From an uncultured Cloacibacillus sp. (GTDB taxonomy: Bacteria; Synergistota; Synergistia; Synergistales; Synergistaceae), in NCBI GenBank assembly GCA_934511335.1, contig CAKSWL010000061.1:1-10304 (forward strand): DNA of 10,304 nt, given 5' to 3'. Shown piece by piece: positions 1 through 6,813 of this stretch. How positions within the stretch are numbered: the first letter of the stretch is position 1; every line of letters starts with the position of its first letter. The position numbers were made by a program, and so were the translations under genes. The notes under the pieces were generated by a model. The model was given only the letters and a program-made list of their open reading frames with translations, ran no database searches and was not told the DNA's origin.

Positions 1-474
1 TCGTCGTGGGACTCCGAGGGCGTCCCGACGGGGTCTACCGAGCTGATAAAAAACGGCGCGGCGAACGCCTTCCTCTATAATATGCAGTATGCCATAAAGG
101 ACGGCGTCCGTTCTACGGGCAACTGCTCGCGCGGCATGTCCTCGCTGCCCGACGTGGGGACGACGAACCTCATACTCGGGGCCGGCGCGGAGAGCCCGGA
201 GGCGCTGCGGTCGCGCATAAAAAACGGCATGTACGTGACGGAATTCATGGGACTGCACACCATTGACCCGATCAGCGGCGATTTCTCAATTGGCGCCAAA
301 GGACGTCGTATAGAGAATGGCGAACTCACGACGCCGGTGAGCGGCGTCACGATGGCCTCAAATCTGTTAGAATTTATGAAAAATATCTCGGCTGCGGCCT
401 CCGATCTGAAATTCTCGGGCTCGACGGCGGCGCCTACGTTGGTGGTTGAAAATGTTGTCATTGCAGGTAAATAA
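1..474 (+). CDS. pmbA: PmbA/TldE metalloprotease-family protein, C-terminal part (5' truncated)
   Basis: This open frame enters the window from the left and supplies the last 157 codons of a protein that is about 450 residues long in E. coli. The D-S-E-G-V-P-T segment (residues 4-10 of the fragment), the R-S-T-G-N-C region, and the tail [17 protein letters not shown] followed by K-N-I are characteristic of the PmbA/TldD C-terminal domain. PmbA (TldE) forms a heterodimeric protease with TldD. TldD carries the HExxxH zinc motif and PmbA lacks it, and none is visible here, although the N-terminal part is outside the window. The pair acts in the cytosol on small peptides, for example in microcin and RiPP maturation and CcdA degradation. 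The next gene starts inside its last codons, so it is probably the upstream member of the operon. PmbA rather than TldD is favoured by the TTP-x-S-G-V-T tail. Confidence 0.9.
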   Translation, partial: SSWDSEGVPTGSTELIKNGAANAFLYNMQYAIKDGVRSTGNCSRGMSSLPDVGTTNLILGAGAESPEALRSRIKNGMYVTEFMGLHTIDPISGDFSIGAKGRRIENGELTTPVSGVTMASNLLEFMKNISAAASDLKFSGSTAAPTLVVENVVIAGK

Positions 475-1768
475 AAAAATATTTATGGGACTGCTGACAG
501 TCCTGACATCGCTCTTCGTCCTGTACGCCTCCTGCGCCTCCGCCGCAGAGACTCTTTCCTTCTGGAACGGGGATGTAAAAAAGGGCGACATCTCGATGCG
601 CCGGAACGGCGCCATGCAGGAGGTCGCCATTGACGAGGTAATCTCGTCGCTCGGCTTCATCCCGAAGACCGACGCCTCCGCGATCATCGTGGTGCTGGAA
701 GGCAAGAAGATAGAATTCTGGAACGCCTCGAATGTTGTCCGCGCCGCCGGCAGCATAATCAGCTTCCCGCTGCCGGTCAGCAATGAAGACGGACATTGGT
801 GGGGAGAGGCGAAGTCCGTGGCTTCCGCCTTCGGCTACTTCTACGCCGCGATAGGCAAAACCGCCGCCTTCCGCTGGGGTGAGGCCGCGGCGGCCGCTGA
901 GCCTAAAGCCGCGGAACAGGAGCCGCAAGCGGCGGTCAGGGCCGCGGAAGAGGCGAAGACGCCGGTCGTAGAGATCCCGTCCGCGGAACCGGCGCCCGCG
1001 CCGCAGAGCGCGGAGCCCGAGGAAAAACATCCGCCGGCAGCACCAGCTGCCTCCTTCAGCGGGAAGCAGCGCCCGATAGTCGTCGTGGACGCGGGACATG
1101 GGGGACATGACCCCGGGGCGTCGGCAAACGGGGTGCGGGAAAAAGACATCAACCTCAAAGCCGCGCTCCAGCTTGGCGAAATACTGCGGCAGTATGGGAT
1201 CGACACGAGACTTACGCGCCGGACCGACGTCTATTTGAAGCTCGCGGAGCGTACCGCGTTCGCGAACAAAAACGACGCCGACGTCTTCGTCAGCCTCCAC
1301 TGCAACGCGATGCCCAAGGGGCGCTCGAGCGTCGCGGGGCTCGAATACTACATCATGGCCCTTCCCTCGGACAAAGACGCGCTGAACCTGGCCATCGCAG
1401 AAAACAGAGAAATCTCCGCCGGAGCCGAAAGCGCCGCCGACGTGCAGCGCGCCGACAAAAAGACGCAGCTGCTGCTGAAAATATTGGGAGATATGCAGCA
1501 AAATGATAAAATAAACGAAAGCACCATGTTGGCCGAGGTGATGCACAAGGCGGCGAAGTCCGGCTCTATGCCGATGAGAAAGGTGGCGCAGGCCCCCTTC
1601 TTCGTCCTGCGCGGGGCGGGAATGCCGGCCGTGCTCGTGGAGATGGGATATCTCACCAACGCCGCGGAGGCCAGAAAACTCAATTCCGCCTCCTACAGGG
1701 AGGCGCTTTGCCGCAGCATCGCGCAGGGGATCGTTCAGTATATCAGAGAGCATCCCACGCAGAGATAG
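452..1768 (+). CDS. N-acetylmuramoyl-L-alanine amidase (Amidase_3), secreted
   Basis: This enzyme cleaves the amide bond between muramic acid and the stem peptide of peptidoglycan, outside the cytoplasmic membrane. I chose ATG 452 (438 aa) because GGTGG lies 6 nt upstream; TTG 446 and ATG 485 are alternatives. Residues 1-31 form a signal peptide (KK, a hydrophobic run, then A-S-A/A-E). C28 sits in an imperfect lipobox (Y-A-S-C), so a lipoprotein is possible but less likely. Residues about 33-135 form a small domain vaguely like the copper-amine-oxidase-N/stalk fold. Residues about 140-205 are an Ala/Pro/Glu-rich linker. The Amidase_3 domain starts near residue 207, with zinc ligands H216 (D-A-G-H-G-G), E230 (V-R-E-K-D) and H283 (S-L-H-C-N-A), and catalytic E397 (V-E-M-G-Y-L-T-N). 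The start overlaps pmbA by 23 nt, and the GerMN gene follows after 39 nt. It resembles AmiC/CwlD-type enzymes, but the exact orthologue is uncertain. Confidence 0.93.
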   Translation: MLSLQVNKKIFMGLLTVLTSLFVLYASCASAAETLSFWNGDVKKGDISMRRNGAMQEVAIDEVISSLGFIPKTDASAIIVVLEGKKIEFWNASNVVRAAGSIISFPLPVSNEDGHWWGEAKSVASAFGYFYAAIGKTAAFRWGEAAAAAEPKAAEQEPQAAVRAAEEAKTPVVEIPSAEPAPAPQSAEPEEKHPPAAPAASFSGKQRPIVVVDAGHGGHDPGASANGVREKDINLKAALQLGEILRQYGIDTRLTRRTDVYLKLAERTAFANKNDADVFVSLHCNAMPKGRSSVAGLEYYIMALPSDKDALNLAIAENREISAGAESAADVQRADKKTQLLLKILGDMQQNDKINESTMLAEVMHKAAKSGSMPMRKVAQAPFFVLRGAGMPAVLVEMGYLTNAAEARKLNSASYREALCRSIAQGIVQYIREHPTQR

Positions 1769-1807
1769 CGCGGCCGAGAGAGGAAAAAGCCAGAGGGAGG
1801 ACTGTTG

Positions 1808-2674
1808 ATGAGGTATTCTGATGGAAGACAGCGGCACTTTGTGATCCGCGATAAAAGAGACGAAAACTACGACACGCCGGCGGTGCGCCGCCGCGGCGTC
1901 ATAAAAGAACGCGAGGAAGAGGCGGAGGAGATGCTGGAAGGGCCGCGCGCGCCGCGTCCCCGCAAATCGCTGCGCGAACGCGAAATGGAAGAAGAGGAAG
2001 AATGGCGCGCCGCGCGCCGCGGCAGCGTTAAAAGACGCATAAAAGACGAGGACGATTACGACGGCTACGAAGACGAGGAGGAATTCGCTCCCAAAGCGCC
2101 TAAAATCGTCCGTATCTTCGCCTGGGGGGCGCTGATGGTCATCCTCTTCGCCTGCGGCTACCTTGCCACCAACTATTTCTTCAGCTGGTCTGACAAAAAG
2201 GGCGGCGAACGCATCGGCAGCGTCTACGGCAAAGTGGCCGAGGTCAAAGAATCCGCCGCTACGGAGGGCGTTCCCGTCTCCAATATGAAATACACCCTCT
2301 ACGTGCCCGAAGGCGACGGCTTCCAGAGCCGCAGCATCGAGATAACCGGCGGCGGCACTAAAGAAGACGACATCTCAAAGGTAATGTCGATGTATGTCGA
2401 CAGCCTGAAAGAGACGAAGGCGCTCGACCCCGCCGCCGCCATCAACGAGCTCTTCCAGAGCGGCGACTGGCTCTACATCAACATGACCCCCTCCTTCCAG
2501 AGCTCGCTCAAGAATCTGGGCAAAGCCAAGGCCGAGCGACTGCTCAGCGGATTCGTCAAAACGACGCGGGAGAACTTCCCGCCGCTGCGGAAGATAAAAT
2601 TCTACATAAACGCCAAAGAGATCGCCGATAAAAACCCTGTGGACCTCACCCAGCCCTGGGAAAGGGCCGACTGA
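1808..2674 (+). CDS. GerMN-domain membrane-anchored protein
   Basis: ATG 1808 (288 aa) is preferred over TTG 1805 because GGGAGG at 1795-1800 then has a 7-nt spacing. Residues 1-98 are extremely charged, with Arg, Glu and Asp runs including a five-Glu stretch near residue 60, and should be cytoplasmic. Residues about 103-125 form one transmembrane helix. The remaining 160 or so residues lie outside the membrane and form a GerMN domain: Y-T-L-Y-V-P near the start, L-F-Q-S-G-D-W-L-Y-I-N in the middle, and the terminal I-K-F-Y-I-N ... P-V-D-L-T-Q-P-W. In Bacillus, GerM acts in sporulation and germination and lies beside rph. Here it sits between an amidase and rph, so a role in peptidoglycan binding or regulation of the amidase is a reasonable inference. 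There is no sign of sporulation genes nearby. It ends one nucleotide before the rph start codon. Confidence 0.85.
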   Translation: MRYSDGRQRHFVIRDKRDENYDTPAVRRRGVIKEREEEAEEMLEGPRAPRPRKSLREREMEEEEEWRAARRGSVKRRIKDEDDYDGYEDEEEFAPKAPKIVRIFAWGALMVILFACGYLATNYFFSWSDKKGGERIGSVYGKVAEVKESAATEGVPVSNMKYTLYVPEGDGFQSRSIEITGGGTKEDDISKVMSMYVDSLKETKALDPAAAINELFQSGDWLYINMTPSFQSSLKNLGKAKAERLLSGFVKTTRENFPPLRKIKFYINAKEIADKNPVDLTQPWERAD

Positions 2675-2675
2675 G

Positions 2676-3440
2676 ATGCCGGAACTGCTTCGCATAGACG
2701 GGCGCGGCGCCGGCTCGCTGCGCCCGATCTTTATTGAGCGCGCCGTCAGCCGCTACGCCGAAGGGTCGGCGTTCATCAAGTGGGGCAATACCCACGTGCT
2801 CTGCACCGCCTCGATCGACGAAAAAGTCCCTCCATTCATGCGCGGCTCCGGCAGCGGCTGGATCACCGCGGAATACGCGATGCTCCCGCGCTCGACGCAC
2901 CAGCGCAGTCCGCGCGACATCAGCAGGGGAAAACAAAACGCGCGCGGCAACGAGATACAGCGGCTCATCGGCCGTTCCCTGCGCGCGGCGGTGGATATGA
3001 CGAAACTTGGCGAACGGACGGTCACGATCGACTGCGACGTGATTCAGGCCGACGGCGGCACGCGTACCGCCGCCATCACCGCGGGATTCATAGCCCTCTT
3101 TGACGCGCTGCGCTGGCTTCGCGCGAACGGCTTGATACCATCCATACCGCTGAAAAACCAGATCGCCGCCGTCAGCGTCGGCAAAGTGGCGGGGACGCCG
3201 ATGCTCGACCTCTGCTACGAAGAGGACTCGACGGCGGAGGTGGACGCGAACCTCGTCATGACCGGAGGCGGCGACTTCATCGAGCTTCAGGGCACGGGAG
3301 AGGGCGGCTCCTTCTCATACGCGGAGCTCGCGCAGATAATAGACCTCGGCTGGAGCGGCATTTCGGACATCCACCAGAAACAGCGTGAAACACTGGCGCT
3401 CAGCGAAGAAGAAGAGGCGCTGTTTGAAAAATGCAGATGA
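2676..3440 (+). CDS. rph: Ribonuclease PH (tRNA 3'-end phosphorolytic exoribonuclease)
   Basis: RNase PH trims nucleotides from the 3' ends of tRNA precursors using inorganic phosphate, releasing nucleoside diphosphates, and works as a hexameric ring in the cytosol. The protein is 254 aa, close to the family norm of about 240-250. Family motifs appear in order: the R-x-D-G-R start, G-N-T-H-V-L-C-T-A, G-S-G-W-I-T-A-E-Y-A-M-L-P-R-S-T, R-G-N-E-I-Q-R-L-I-G-R-S-L-R, and D-C-D-V-I-Q-A-D-G-G-T-R-T, where R130 corresponds to the phosphate-binding arginine. Start ATG 2676 is 1 nt after the GerMN stop, with GGAAAGG upstream as a modest ribosome site. The last 10 bases overlap rdgB. The order GerM-RNase PH-RdgB matches the Bacillus gerM-rph-ysnA cluster. 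No motif is missing and the protein appears active. Confidence 0.97.
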   Translation: MPELLRIDGRGAGSLRPIFIERAVSRYAEGSAFIKWGNTHVLCTASIDEKVPPFMRGSGSGWITAEYAMLPRSTHQRSPRDISRGKQNARGNEIQRLIGRSLRAAVDMTKLGERTVTIDCDVIQADGGTRTAAITAGFIALFDALRWLRANGLIPSIPLKNQIAAVSVGKVAGTPMLDLCYEEDSTAEVDANLVMTGGGDFIELQGTGEGGSFSYAELAQIIDLGWSGISDIHQKQRETLALSEEEEALFEKCR

Positions 3441-4036
3441 TACTTGCGAGCGCCAACCGCGGAAAGTACCGCGAGATGAAGGCGCAGCTCGAACCGCTGG
3501 GGATAGAGCTGCTCTTTGGAGGGGACTTTGAAAAGCCGCTCGATGTAGACGAGACGGGAGAGAGCTACGCGGAGAACGCGCTGCTCAAGGCCCGTGCCTG
3601 GGCCGCGGCCGCGGGGCTGCCGGCGCTGGCCGACGACAGCGGCCTGGAAGCCGCCGCGCTGGGCGGAGCGCCGGGAATACGTTCTGCGCGCGCCGTGGAA
3701 GGCAGCGACCGCGATCGGATGTACTGGCTGCTCGGTGAAATGAAAGATAAACAGGATCGCCGCGCGCGCTTTGCCTGCGCCATCGCCGTCGTCTTCCCGC
3801 AAAAAGACGAGCCGCTTGTCGTGACGAAATATTGTCATGGACGGCTGACGCGAGAGCCGGCGGGAGAATCGGGCTTCGGCTACGACCCGATATTCGTCCC
3901 CGACGGCTTTGATAAAACCTTCGCCGAACTCGGCGACGAAATAAAAAATAAAATTTCTCACCGCGCAATGGCCGTAAAGGGTATAGCCGAAATGCTCATA
4001 CCTGTGGTACAATTGTATGCTGTACGTGGTATGTAA
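3431..4036 (+). CDS. rdgB: RdgB/HAM1 family non-canonical purine NTP pyrophosphatase
   Basis: This enzyme hydrolyses dITP, ITP and XTP to monophosphates and so keeps deaminated purines out of DNA and RNA. The protein is 201 aa, normal for the family. The motifs are complete: S-A-N-R-G-K at residues 7-12, E-T-G-E-S-Y-A-E-N-A at 41-50, the catalytic A-D-D-S-G-L beginning at A67 (D68, D69), P-G-I-R-S-A-R, F-G-Y-D-P-I-F from F149, and S-H-R at 176-178. ATG 3431 overlaps the rph stop region by 10 bases. A second in-frame ATG at 3437 overlaps the rph TGA as ATGA and would give M-I-L-A-S-A-N, equally like the family start. Translational coupling to rph is likely in either case. No good Shine-Dalgarno lies at the ideal distance. 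The 3' end contains a possible promoter for secG. Confidence 0.96.
   Translation: MQMILASANRGKYREMKAQLEPLGIELLFGGDFEKPLDVDETGESYAENALLKARAWAAAAGLPALADDSGLEAAALGGAPGIRSARAVEGSDRDRMYWLLGEMKDKQDRRARFACAIAVVFPQKDEPLVVTKYCHGRLTREPAGESGFGYDPIFVPDGFDKTFAELGDEIKNKISHRAMAVKGIAEMLIPVVQLYAVRGM
4005..4013 (+). promoter_or_regulatory. Possible extended -10 promoter for secG
   Basis: TGG-TACAAT fits an extended -10 element (TGn plus a hexamer with 5/6 matches to TATAAT) and lies inside the 3' end of rdgB, about 90 bases before secG. There is no convincing -35 hexamer 16-18 bases upstream. A second AT-rich hexamer, TAAAAT at 4034-4039, lies 15 bases after TTGTAT and is a weaker alternative. Confidence 0.3.
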
Positions 4037-4044
4037 AATACTAT

Positions 4045-4075
4045 AGGCGAAGCAGTGGCTTTTGCCTCTTTATTT
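4045..4075 (+). terminator. Candidate intrinsic terminator or attenuator between rdgB and secG
   Basis: AGGCGAAGC (4045-4053) pairs with GCTTTTGCCT (4058-4067) around an AGTG loop. There are 8 Watson-Crick pairs, one G-T pair and one bulged T. The T-rich run CTTTATTT follows at 4068-4075. The T tract is interrupted, so termination may be partial. If the promoter at 4005-4013 is real, this hairpin is in the secG leader and not after the rdgB transcript. Confidence 0.4.
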
Positions 4076-4098
4076 AGAAAACTTTGGAGGTGTGGTTT

Positions 4099-4329
4099 GT
4101 GAAAATTATTCTTGGAATAATTCACATCCTTGTTTGTCTCGCACTCATTGCTGTCGTAATGATGCAGCACAGAAAATCAGGAGGCTTTACCGGCTCCTTC
4201 GGCGGCGGCGGCACGCAGGCCGACATGAGTAACGGCACCTGGCAGCGCATGTCCGGCCTCACGAAGGTCACGGCGGTGCTCATGGGAGCCTTCATGGTTA
4301 TCTCGATACTCCAGGTTGTAGTCAGATAG
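4099..4329 (+). CDS. secG: Preprotein translocase subunit SecG
   Basis: SecG is the small two-helix subunit of the SecYEG channel in the cytoplasmic membrane. I chose GTG 4099 (76 aa) because GGAGG at 4086-4090 lies 8 nt upstream; a TTG at 4084 would place the Shine-Dalgarno inside the gene. Residues about 3-22 (I-I-L-G-I-I-H-I-L-V-C-L-A-L-I-A-V-V-M-M) form the first helix. The Q-x-x-K-S-G-G-F-x-G-S-F-G-G-G-G loop is the family signature. The second helix spans about residues 53-74, after L-T-K-V-T. The length matches the usual 70-80 residues. It is followed after 12 nt by the nicotinate phosphoribosyltransferase gene, so the two are probably co-transcribed although functionally unrelated. 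Confidence 0.93.
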   Translation: MKIILGIIHILVCLALIAVVMMQHRKSGGFTGSFGGGGTQADMSNGTWQRMSGLTKVTAVLMGAFMVISILQVVVR

Positions 4330-4341
4330 CAGGATAGAGAT

Positions 4342-5385
4342 ATGACCTTAAAACCCCTGGACGGGCAGAAAGACATCGCCTCCTACGAGCACATTGACGG
4401 GCGCCTATTCTCTGCGACCCATGAGGAGATTCTTGCTGGCTGGACGACAGACATCTACTTTCTCAAAACGCGCGACGTCCTAAGATCCGCGGGACTCCTC
4501 GATACCCCTGTAGTCGCCGAAGTATTTACCCGCAAACCGGGCACCTTCGCCGGCGTGGAAGAAGTCCTCAGCCTCTTCCGTAAACTGCCGCACCCGCCGC
4601 AGATAGAGACGCTGGCCGAGGGCGAAAGCTTCGAGGCGAAAGAAGTCCTGATGCGCATCACCGGCACCTACGAATCCTTCGGCCTCTACGAGACCGTCCT
4701 TCTTGGTATGCTTGCTTCGTCCACCGGCTGGGCCACGGCCGCCAAAGAATGCGTGGCGGCGGCGGAGGGCAGAAGCGTCCTCTGCTTCGGCGCGCGCCAC
4801 GTCCACCCCGCCATCGCCCCCGTGATGGAGCGCGCGGCGAAAATCGCCGGATGCAGCGCGATGAGCTGCATCCTAGCGGCGAAACTCTGCGGCGAAGAGC
4901 CCAAAGGCACGGTGCCGCACGCGGCGATCCTGATGGTCGGCGACACGGTGAAACTGGCGAAACTCTATGACGCGCAGGTCCCCGCGGAAGAGCCGCGGAT
5001 AGTCCTCGTTGACACCTTCAAGGACGAGGCGGAAGAGGCGATGCGGGTCGCGGAGGCCCTTGGCGACAAGCTTTCCGGTATCCGCCTCGACACCCCCGGC
5101 GAACGCGGCGGCGTCACCCCCGACCTGGTGCGCGAGATCCGCTGGCGGCTTGACACGGCAGGCTTTGACAAAGTGCAGATAATCGCGACGGGCGGCCTGA
5201 CCCCAGAGCGTATCAAAATCATGAACGAAGCGGGCGCGGACGTCTATGGCGTCGGCAGCTACATCACCAGCGGCACGCAGCGCGATATGACGATGGATAT
5301 AAAAATGGTAAACGGCAGGCCGATCGCAAAGCGGGGCCGTCTGCCGGGAATAATATCGAACCCGAAGCTTAAACGCGCGCTCTAG
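4342..5385 (+). CDS. pncB: Nicotinate phosphoribosyltransferase (short, Thermoplasma-like type)
   Basis: The enzyme joins nicotinic acid to phosphoribosyl pyrophosphate to give nicotinate mononucleotide in the Preiss-Handler NAD salvage pathway, in the cytosol. The protein is 347 aa, shorter than E. coli PncB (about 400) and close to archaeal/Thermoplasma-type enzymes. The QPRTase-like fold is shown by F-G-A-R-H-V-H-P (G150-H155), V-D-T-F-K-D-E from about residue 223, R-L-D-T-P-G-E-R-G-G (R248, D250), the phosphate-binding A-T-G-G-L (T283-L286) and G-V-G-S-Y-I-T near the C-terminus. E-V-F-T-R-K-P-G-T-F-A-G in the N-terminal part also fits. ATG 4342 has AGGA at 4331-4334 with 7-nt spacing. Quinolinate phosphoribosyltransferase (NadC) is a relative, but its length (about 280) and N-terminus differ. 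Substrate assignment rests on family resemblance. Confidence 0.9.
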   Translation: MTLKPLDGQKDIASYEHIDGRLFSATHEEILAGWTTDIYFLKTRDVLRSAGLLDTPVVAEVFTRKPGTFAGVEEVLSLFRKLPHPPQIETLAEGESFEAKEVLMRITGTYESFGLYETVLLGMLASSTGWATAAKECVAAAEGRSVLCFGARHVHPAIAPVMERAAKIAGCSAMSCILAAKLCGEEPKGTVPHAAILMVGDTVKLAKLYDAQVPAEEPRIVLVDTFKDEAEEAMRVAEALGDKLSGIRLDTPGERGGVTPDLVREIRWRLDTAGFDKVQIIATGGLTPERIKIMNEAGADVYGVGSYITSGTQRDMTMDIKMVNGRPIAKRGRLPGIISNPKLKRAL

Positions 5386-5393
5386 CCCCGCCG

Positions 5394-5419
5394 CCCGGCT
5401 CTCCCCCACGACCGCCGGG
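5394..5419 (+). terminator. Weak hairpin after pncB, possible terminator
   Basis: CCCGGC (5394-5399) and GCCGGG (5414-5419) form a perfect 6-bp GC stem around a 14-nt C-rich loop, 9 bases after the pncB stop. No T run follows (AGCGTCTCTTCC), so classical intrinsic termination is doubtful. Confidence 0.3.
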
Positions 5420-5558
5420 AGCGTCTCTTCCGCCGGCGCCCGAAGTTACGTAAGGGCGCGTATGCCACGGCAGAAGGGAATCGGTAGAAAGCGCTTTGAG
5501 ATATAAAACGAAAAAATAAAACAAAGAATTAGACTCTCTTTCTTAAGGAGGAAGATCC
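5420..5558 (+). promoter_or_regulatory. rplM leader: hairpin, AT-rich promoter-like zone and strong RBS
   Basis: GCGCCC (5436-5441) and GGGCGC (5454-5459) form a 6-bp stem whose loop contains the palindrome TTACGTAA. Bases 5496-5525 are strongly AT-rich, with TTGAGA (5496-5501), TATAAA (5502-5507) and TAAAAC (5517-5522). No pair has ideal 17-bp spacing, so a promoter is likely but its hexamers are not fixed. AAGGAGG at 5545-5551 is a near-perfect Shine-Dalgarno 7 nt before the rplM ATG. An L13 autoregulatory site could lie here, but I recognise no known leader motif. Confidence 0.4.
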
Positions 5559-5993
5559 ATGATAGGCACACGTTCCTTCATGGCCAAAGGTGAAGAAGTC
5601 GAGCGTAAGTGGTACATCATCGACGCGGAAAACAAACCCCTTGGCCGTCTTGCAGTACAGGTAGCCCGCATACTCTCAGGCAAGCACAAGCCCACCTACA
5701 CCCCCCACGTGGACACCGGTGACTTTGTGATCGTCGTCAACGCCGGGAAAGTCGGACTCACCGGCAATAAACTTACCCAGTCCACCATTGCCAGACACAC
5801 GGGATATCCCGGCGGACTCAAAGTCCTCACCTACAAACAGGTTCTCGATCGCCGTCCCGAGCGTCTCGTGGAGCGCGTGGTATGGGGCATGCTCCCGAAG
5901 ACCAAACTTGGCCGCGACATGTATCGTAAACTCAAAGTATACGCCGGCGCGGCACATCCGCACGCGGCCCAGAAGCCCGAGCAGATAGACTAA
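5559..5993 (+). CDS. rplM: 50S ribosomal protein L13
   Basis: L13 is an early-assembling protein of the large ribosomal subunit that binds 23S rRNA. The 144-aa length is typical. Signature stretches are all present: [13 protein letters not shown] near residue 29, [35 protein letters not shown] and the tail [17 protein letters not shown] 5559 is supported by AAGGAGG 7 nt upstream. The first residues [11 protein letters not shown] match the usual R-(S/T)-(F/Y)-x-A-K start, so the later ATG at 5580 is not needed. rpsI follows after 18 nt, the nearly universal bacterial L13-S9 pairing, so the two should be co-transcribed and end at the terminator at 6439-6469. Confidence 0.98.
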   Translation: MIGTRSFMAKGEEVERKWYIIDAENKPLGRLAVQVARILSGKHKPTYTPHVDTGDFVIVVNAGKVGLTGNKLTQSTIARHTGYPGGLKVLTYKQVLDRRPERLVERVVWGMLPKTKLGRDMYRKLKVYAGAAHPHAAQKPEQID

Positions 5994-6011
5994 GGATAGG
6001 GGTGGAATAAA

Positions 6012-6407
6012 ATGGCAGACAAAAAATTCCTCTGGGGAACAGGCAGAAGAAAGAACGCTATCGCCCGCGTGCGCATTTGCGAGGGTACGGGCCAGTTCCT
6101 CATCAACAACCGTGAAGTAAAAGACTACCTTCCCCGCTTCTACTGGGCCTCGCAGGCCGTAGAGCCTCTTTCGGCGGCGGGCGTCGAAGGCAAGATCGAC
6201 GTCTTTGTGAACGTCCACGGCGGCGGCCTCACGGGCCAGGCCGGAGCCATCCGCCTCGGCGTCTCGCGCGCCCTGCTCAAGATGTATCCCAACGTGCGCC
6301 CCGTGCTCAAGAAGGCTGGATTCCTGACCCGCGACTCCCGTATGGTAGAGCGCAAAAAGGTCGGACTCAAAGGCGCGCGCGCGAACAAGCAGTTCTCAAA
6401 GCGTTAA
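6012..6407 (+). CDS. rpsI: 30S ribosomal protein S9
   Basis: S9 is a small-subunit protein whose basic C-terminal tail reaches toward the P-site tRNA. The protein is 131 aa, the usual size. G-T-G-R-R-K-N-A-I-A-R-V near the start, F-V-N-V-H-G-G-G-L-T-G-Q-A-G-A-I-R-L-G-V-S-R-A-L in the middle, L-T-R-D-S-R-M-V-E-R-K-K-V-G and the terminal Q-F-S-K-R are diagnostic. The last Arg is the residue that contacts tRNA in known ribosomes. ATG 6012 has GGTGG at 6001-6005 with 6-nt spacing. It is the second gene of the rplM-rpsI pair, with a strong terminator 31 bases after its stop. Confidence 0.98.
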   Translation: MADKKFLWGTGRRKNAIARVRICEGTGQFLINNREVKDYLPRFYWASQAVEPLSAAGVEGKIDVFVNVHGGGLTGQAGAIRLGVSRALLKMYPNVRPVLKKAGFLTRDSRMVERKKVGLKGARANKQFSKR

Positions 6408-6438
6408 TCGCGCGAAATCCCTTTACAGTTCAAGGACC

Positions 6439-6469
6439 ACAGGCTGCCCGTTGCGGGCGGCCTGTTTTT
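6439..6469 (+). terminator. Strong intrinsic terminator of rplM-rpsI
   Basis: ACAGGCTGCCCG (6439-6450) pairs along its whole length with CGGGCGGCCTGT (6454-6465). This gives 11 Watson-Crick pairs and one T-G pair around a TTG loop, followed directly by TTTTT (6465-6469). Confidence 0.95.
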
Positions 6470-6492
6470 CGTTCTTCCGCCGCAGATGGGGG

Positions 6493-6595
6493 AGAGCCGG
6501 CCTTGGTTTTGCCTTATGGGGCCCAGAGGACTCTGTTTGGCGCAGACGCCGCGGCCGGCAGAGCAAAACTCCCTCAGGCCCTGCGGGCCGGCTCT
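6493..6595. repeat. Nested inverted repeat, outer arms 10/10 perfect
   Basis: The outer arms AGAGCCGGCC (6493-6502) and GGCCGGCTCT (6586-6595) are perfectly complementary. Inside them GGTTTTGC (6505-6512) pairs with GCAAAACT (6563-6570; 7 Watson-Crick plus one G-T). CTCTG (6531-6535) pairs with CAGAG (6559-6563), and GGCG (6539-6542) with CGCC (6547-6550). The arms nest in one consistent fold of about 103 nt, apart from one shared base at 6563. GGCCC/GGGCC at 6577-6589 is a competing local hairpin. Confidence 0.65.
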
Positions 6596-6607
6596 GATGC
6601 AGCCACC

Positions 6608-6660
6608 GGCAGAATGATGAAAAAACTAAGTTCGGCGACGAAAATAAAAGATTTTCTGCC
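6608..6660. repeat. Inverted repeat GGCAGAA/TTCTGCC
   Basis: GGCAGAA (6608-6614) and TTCTGCC (6654-6660) are perfect 7-base complements separated by 39 AT-rich bases. AAAAT/ATTTT at 6641-6655 is a competing inner hairpin. A 7-bp match alone could be chance; its position in a run of similar repeats adds some weight. Confidence 0.35.
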
Positions 6661-6671
6661 TCACTTGTCGC

Positions 6672-6696
6672 CCAAATCAGAAAAAGGCTGATTTGG
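6672..6696. repeat. Perfect 9-bp hairpin
   Basis: CCAAATCAG (6672-6680) and CTGATTTGG (6688-6696) are perfect complements around the purine loop AAAAAGG. No T run follows on the + strand, so it is not a typical terminator in that direction. Confidence 0.65.
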
Positions 6697-6723
6697 CTCT
6701 CTGGCCGCCTCGGAGAGGGAGCC
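6695..6723. repeat. Imperfect 8-bp hairpin sharing bases with its neighbour
   Basis: GGCTCTCT (6695-6702) pairs with AGGGAGCC (6716-6723), with one T-G pair, around a 13-nt loop. Its first GG is also the end of the preceding hairpin, so the two stems compete for those bases if both are transcribed. Confidence 0.45.
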
Positions 6724-6764
6724 TAAAACCTTTGCTGACCACAGATTTATCTTCCCGTCCATCG

Positions 6765-6813
6765 AAGATCAACCGGCGTTTATCCAGAGGCGCCGAATGC
6801 CGTTTTTGATCTT
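6765..6813. repeat. Long two-part stem-loop
   Basis: The outer stem AAGATCAA (6765-6772) / TTGATCTT (6806-6813) is perfect over 8 bp. After a 1x3 internal loop, 6774-6781 pairs with 6795-6802 (CGGCGTTT with GAATGCCG; 6 Watson-Crick and 2 G-T pairs), closing a 13-nt loop. It ends about 120 bases before sufC. Confidence 0.6.

Noticed and set aside
458..1837. Long open frame on the minus strand opposite the amidase gene (459 codons)
   Set aside because: It is Arg/Gly-rich with no domain, no plausible ribosome site, and lies opposite a clear Amidase_3 gene; such antisense frames are expected in GC-rich coding DNA.
6503..6691. 62-codon frame with a purine-rich upstream sequence in the rpsI-sufC spacer
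   Set aside because: The start is TTG, the product resembles nothing recognisable, and the frame merely spans several inverted repeats, ending inside one. The DNA palindromes explain the region better.
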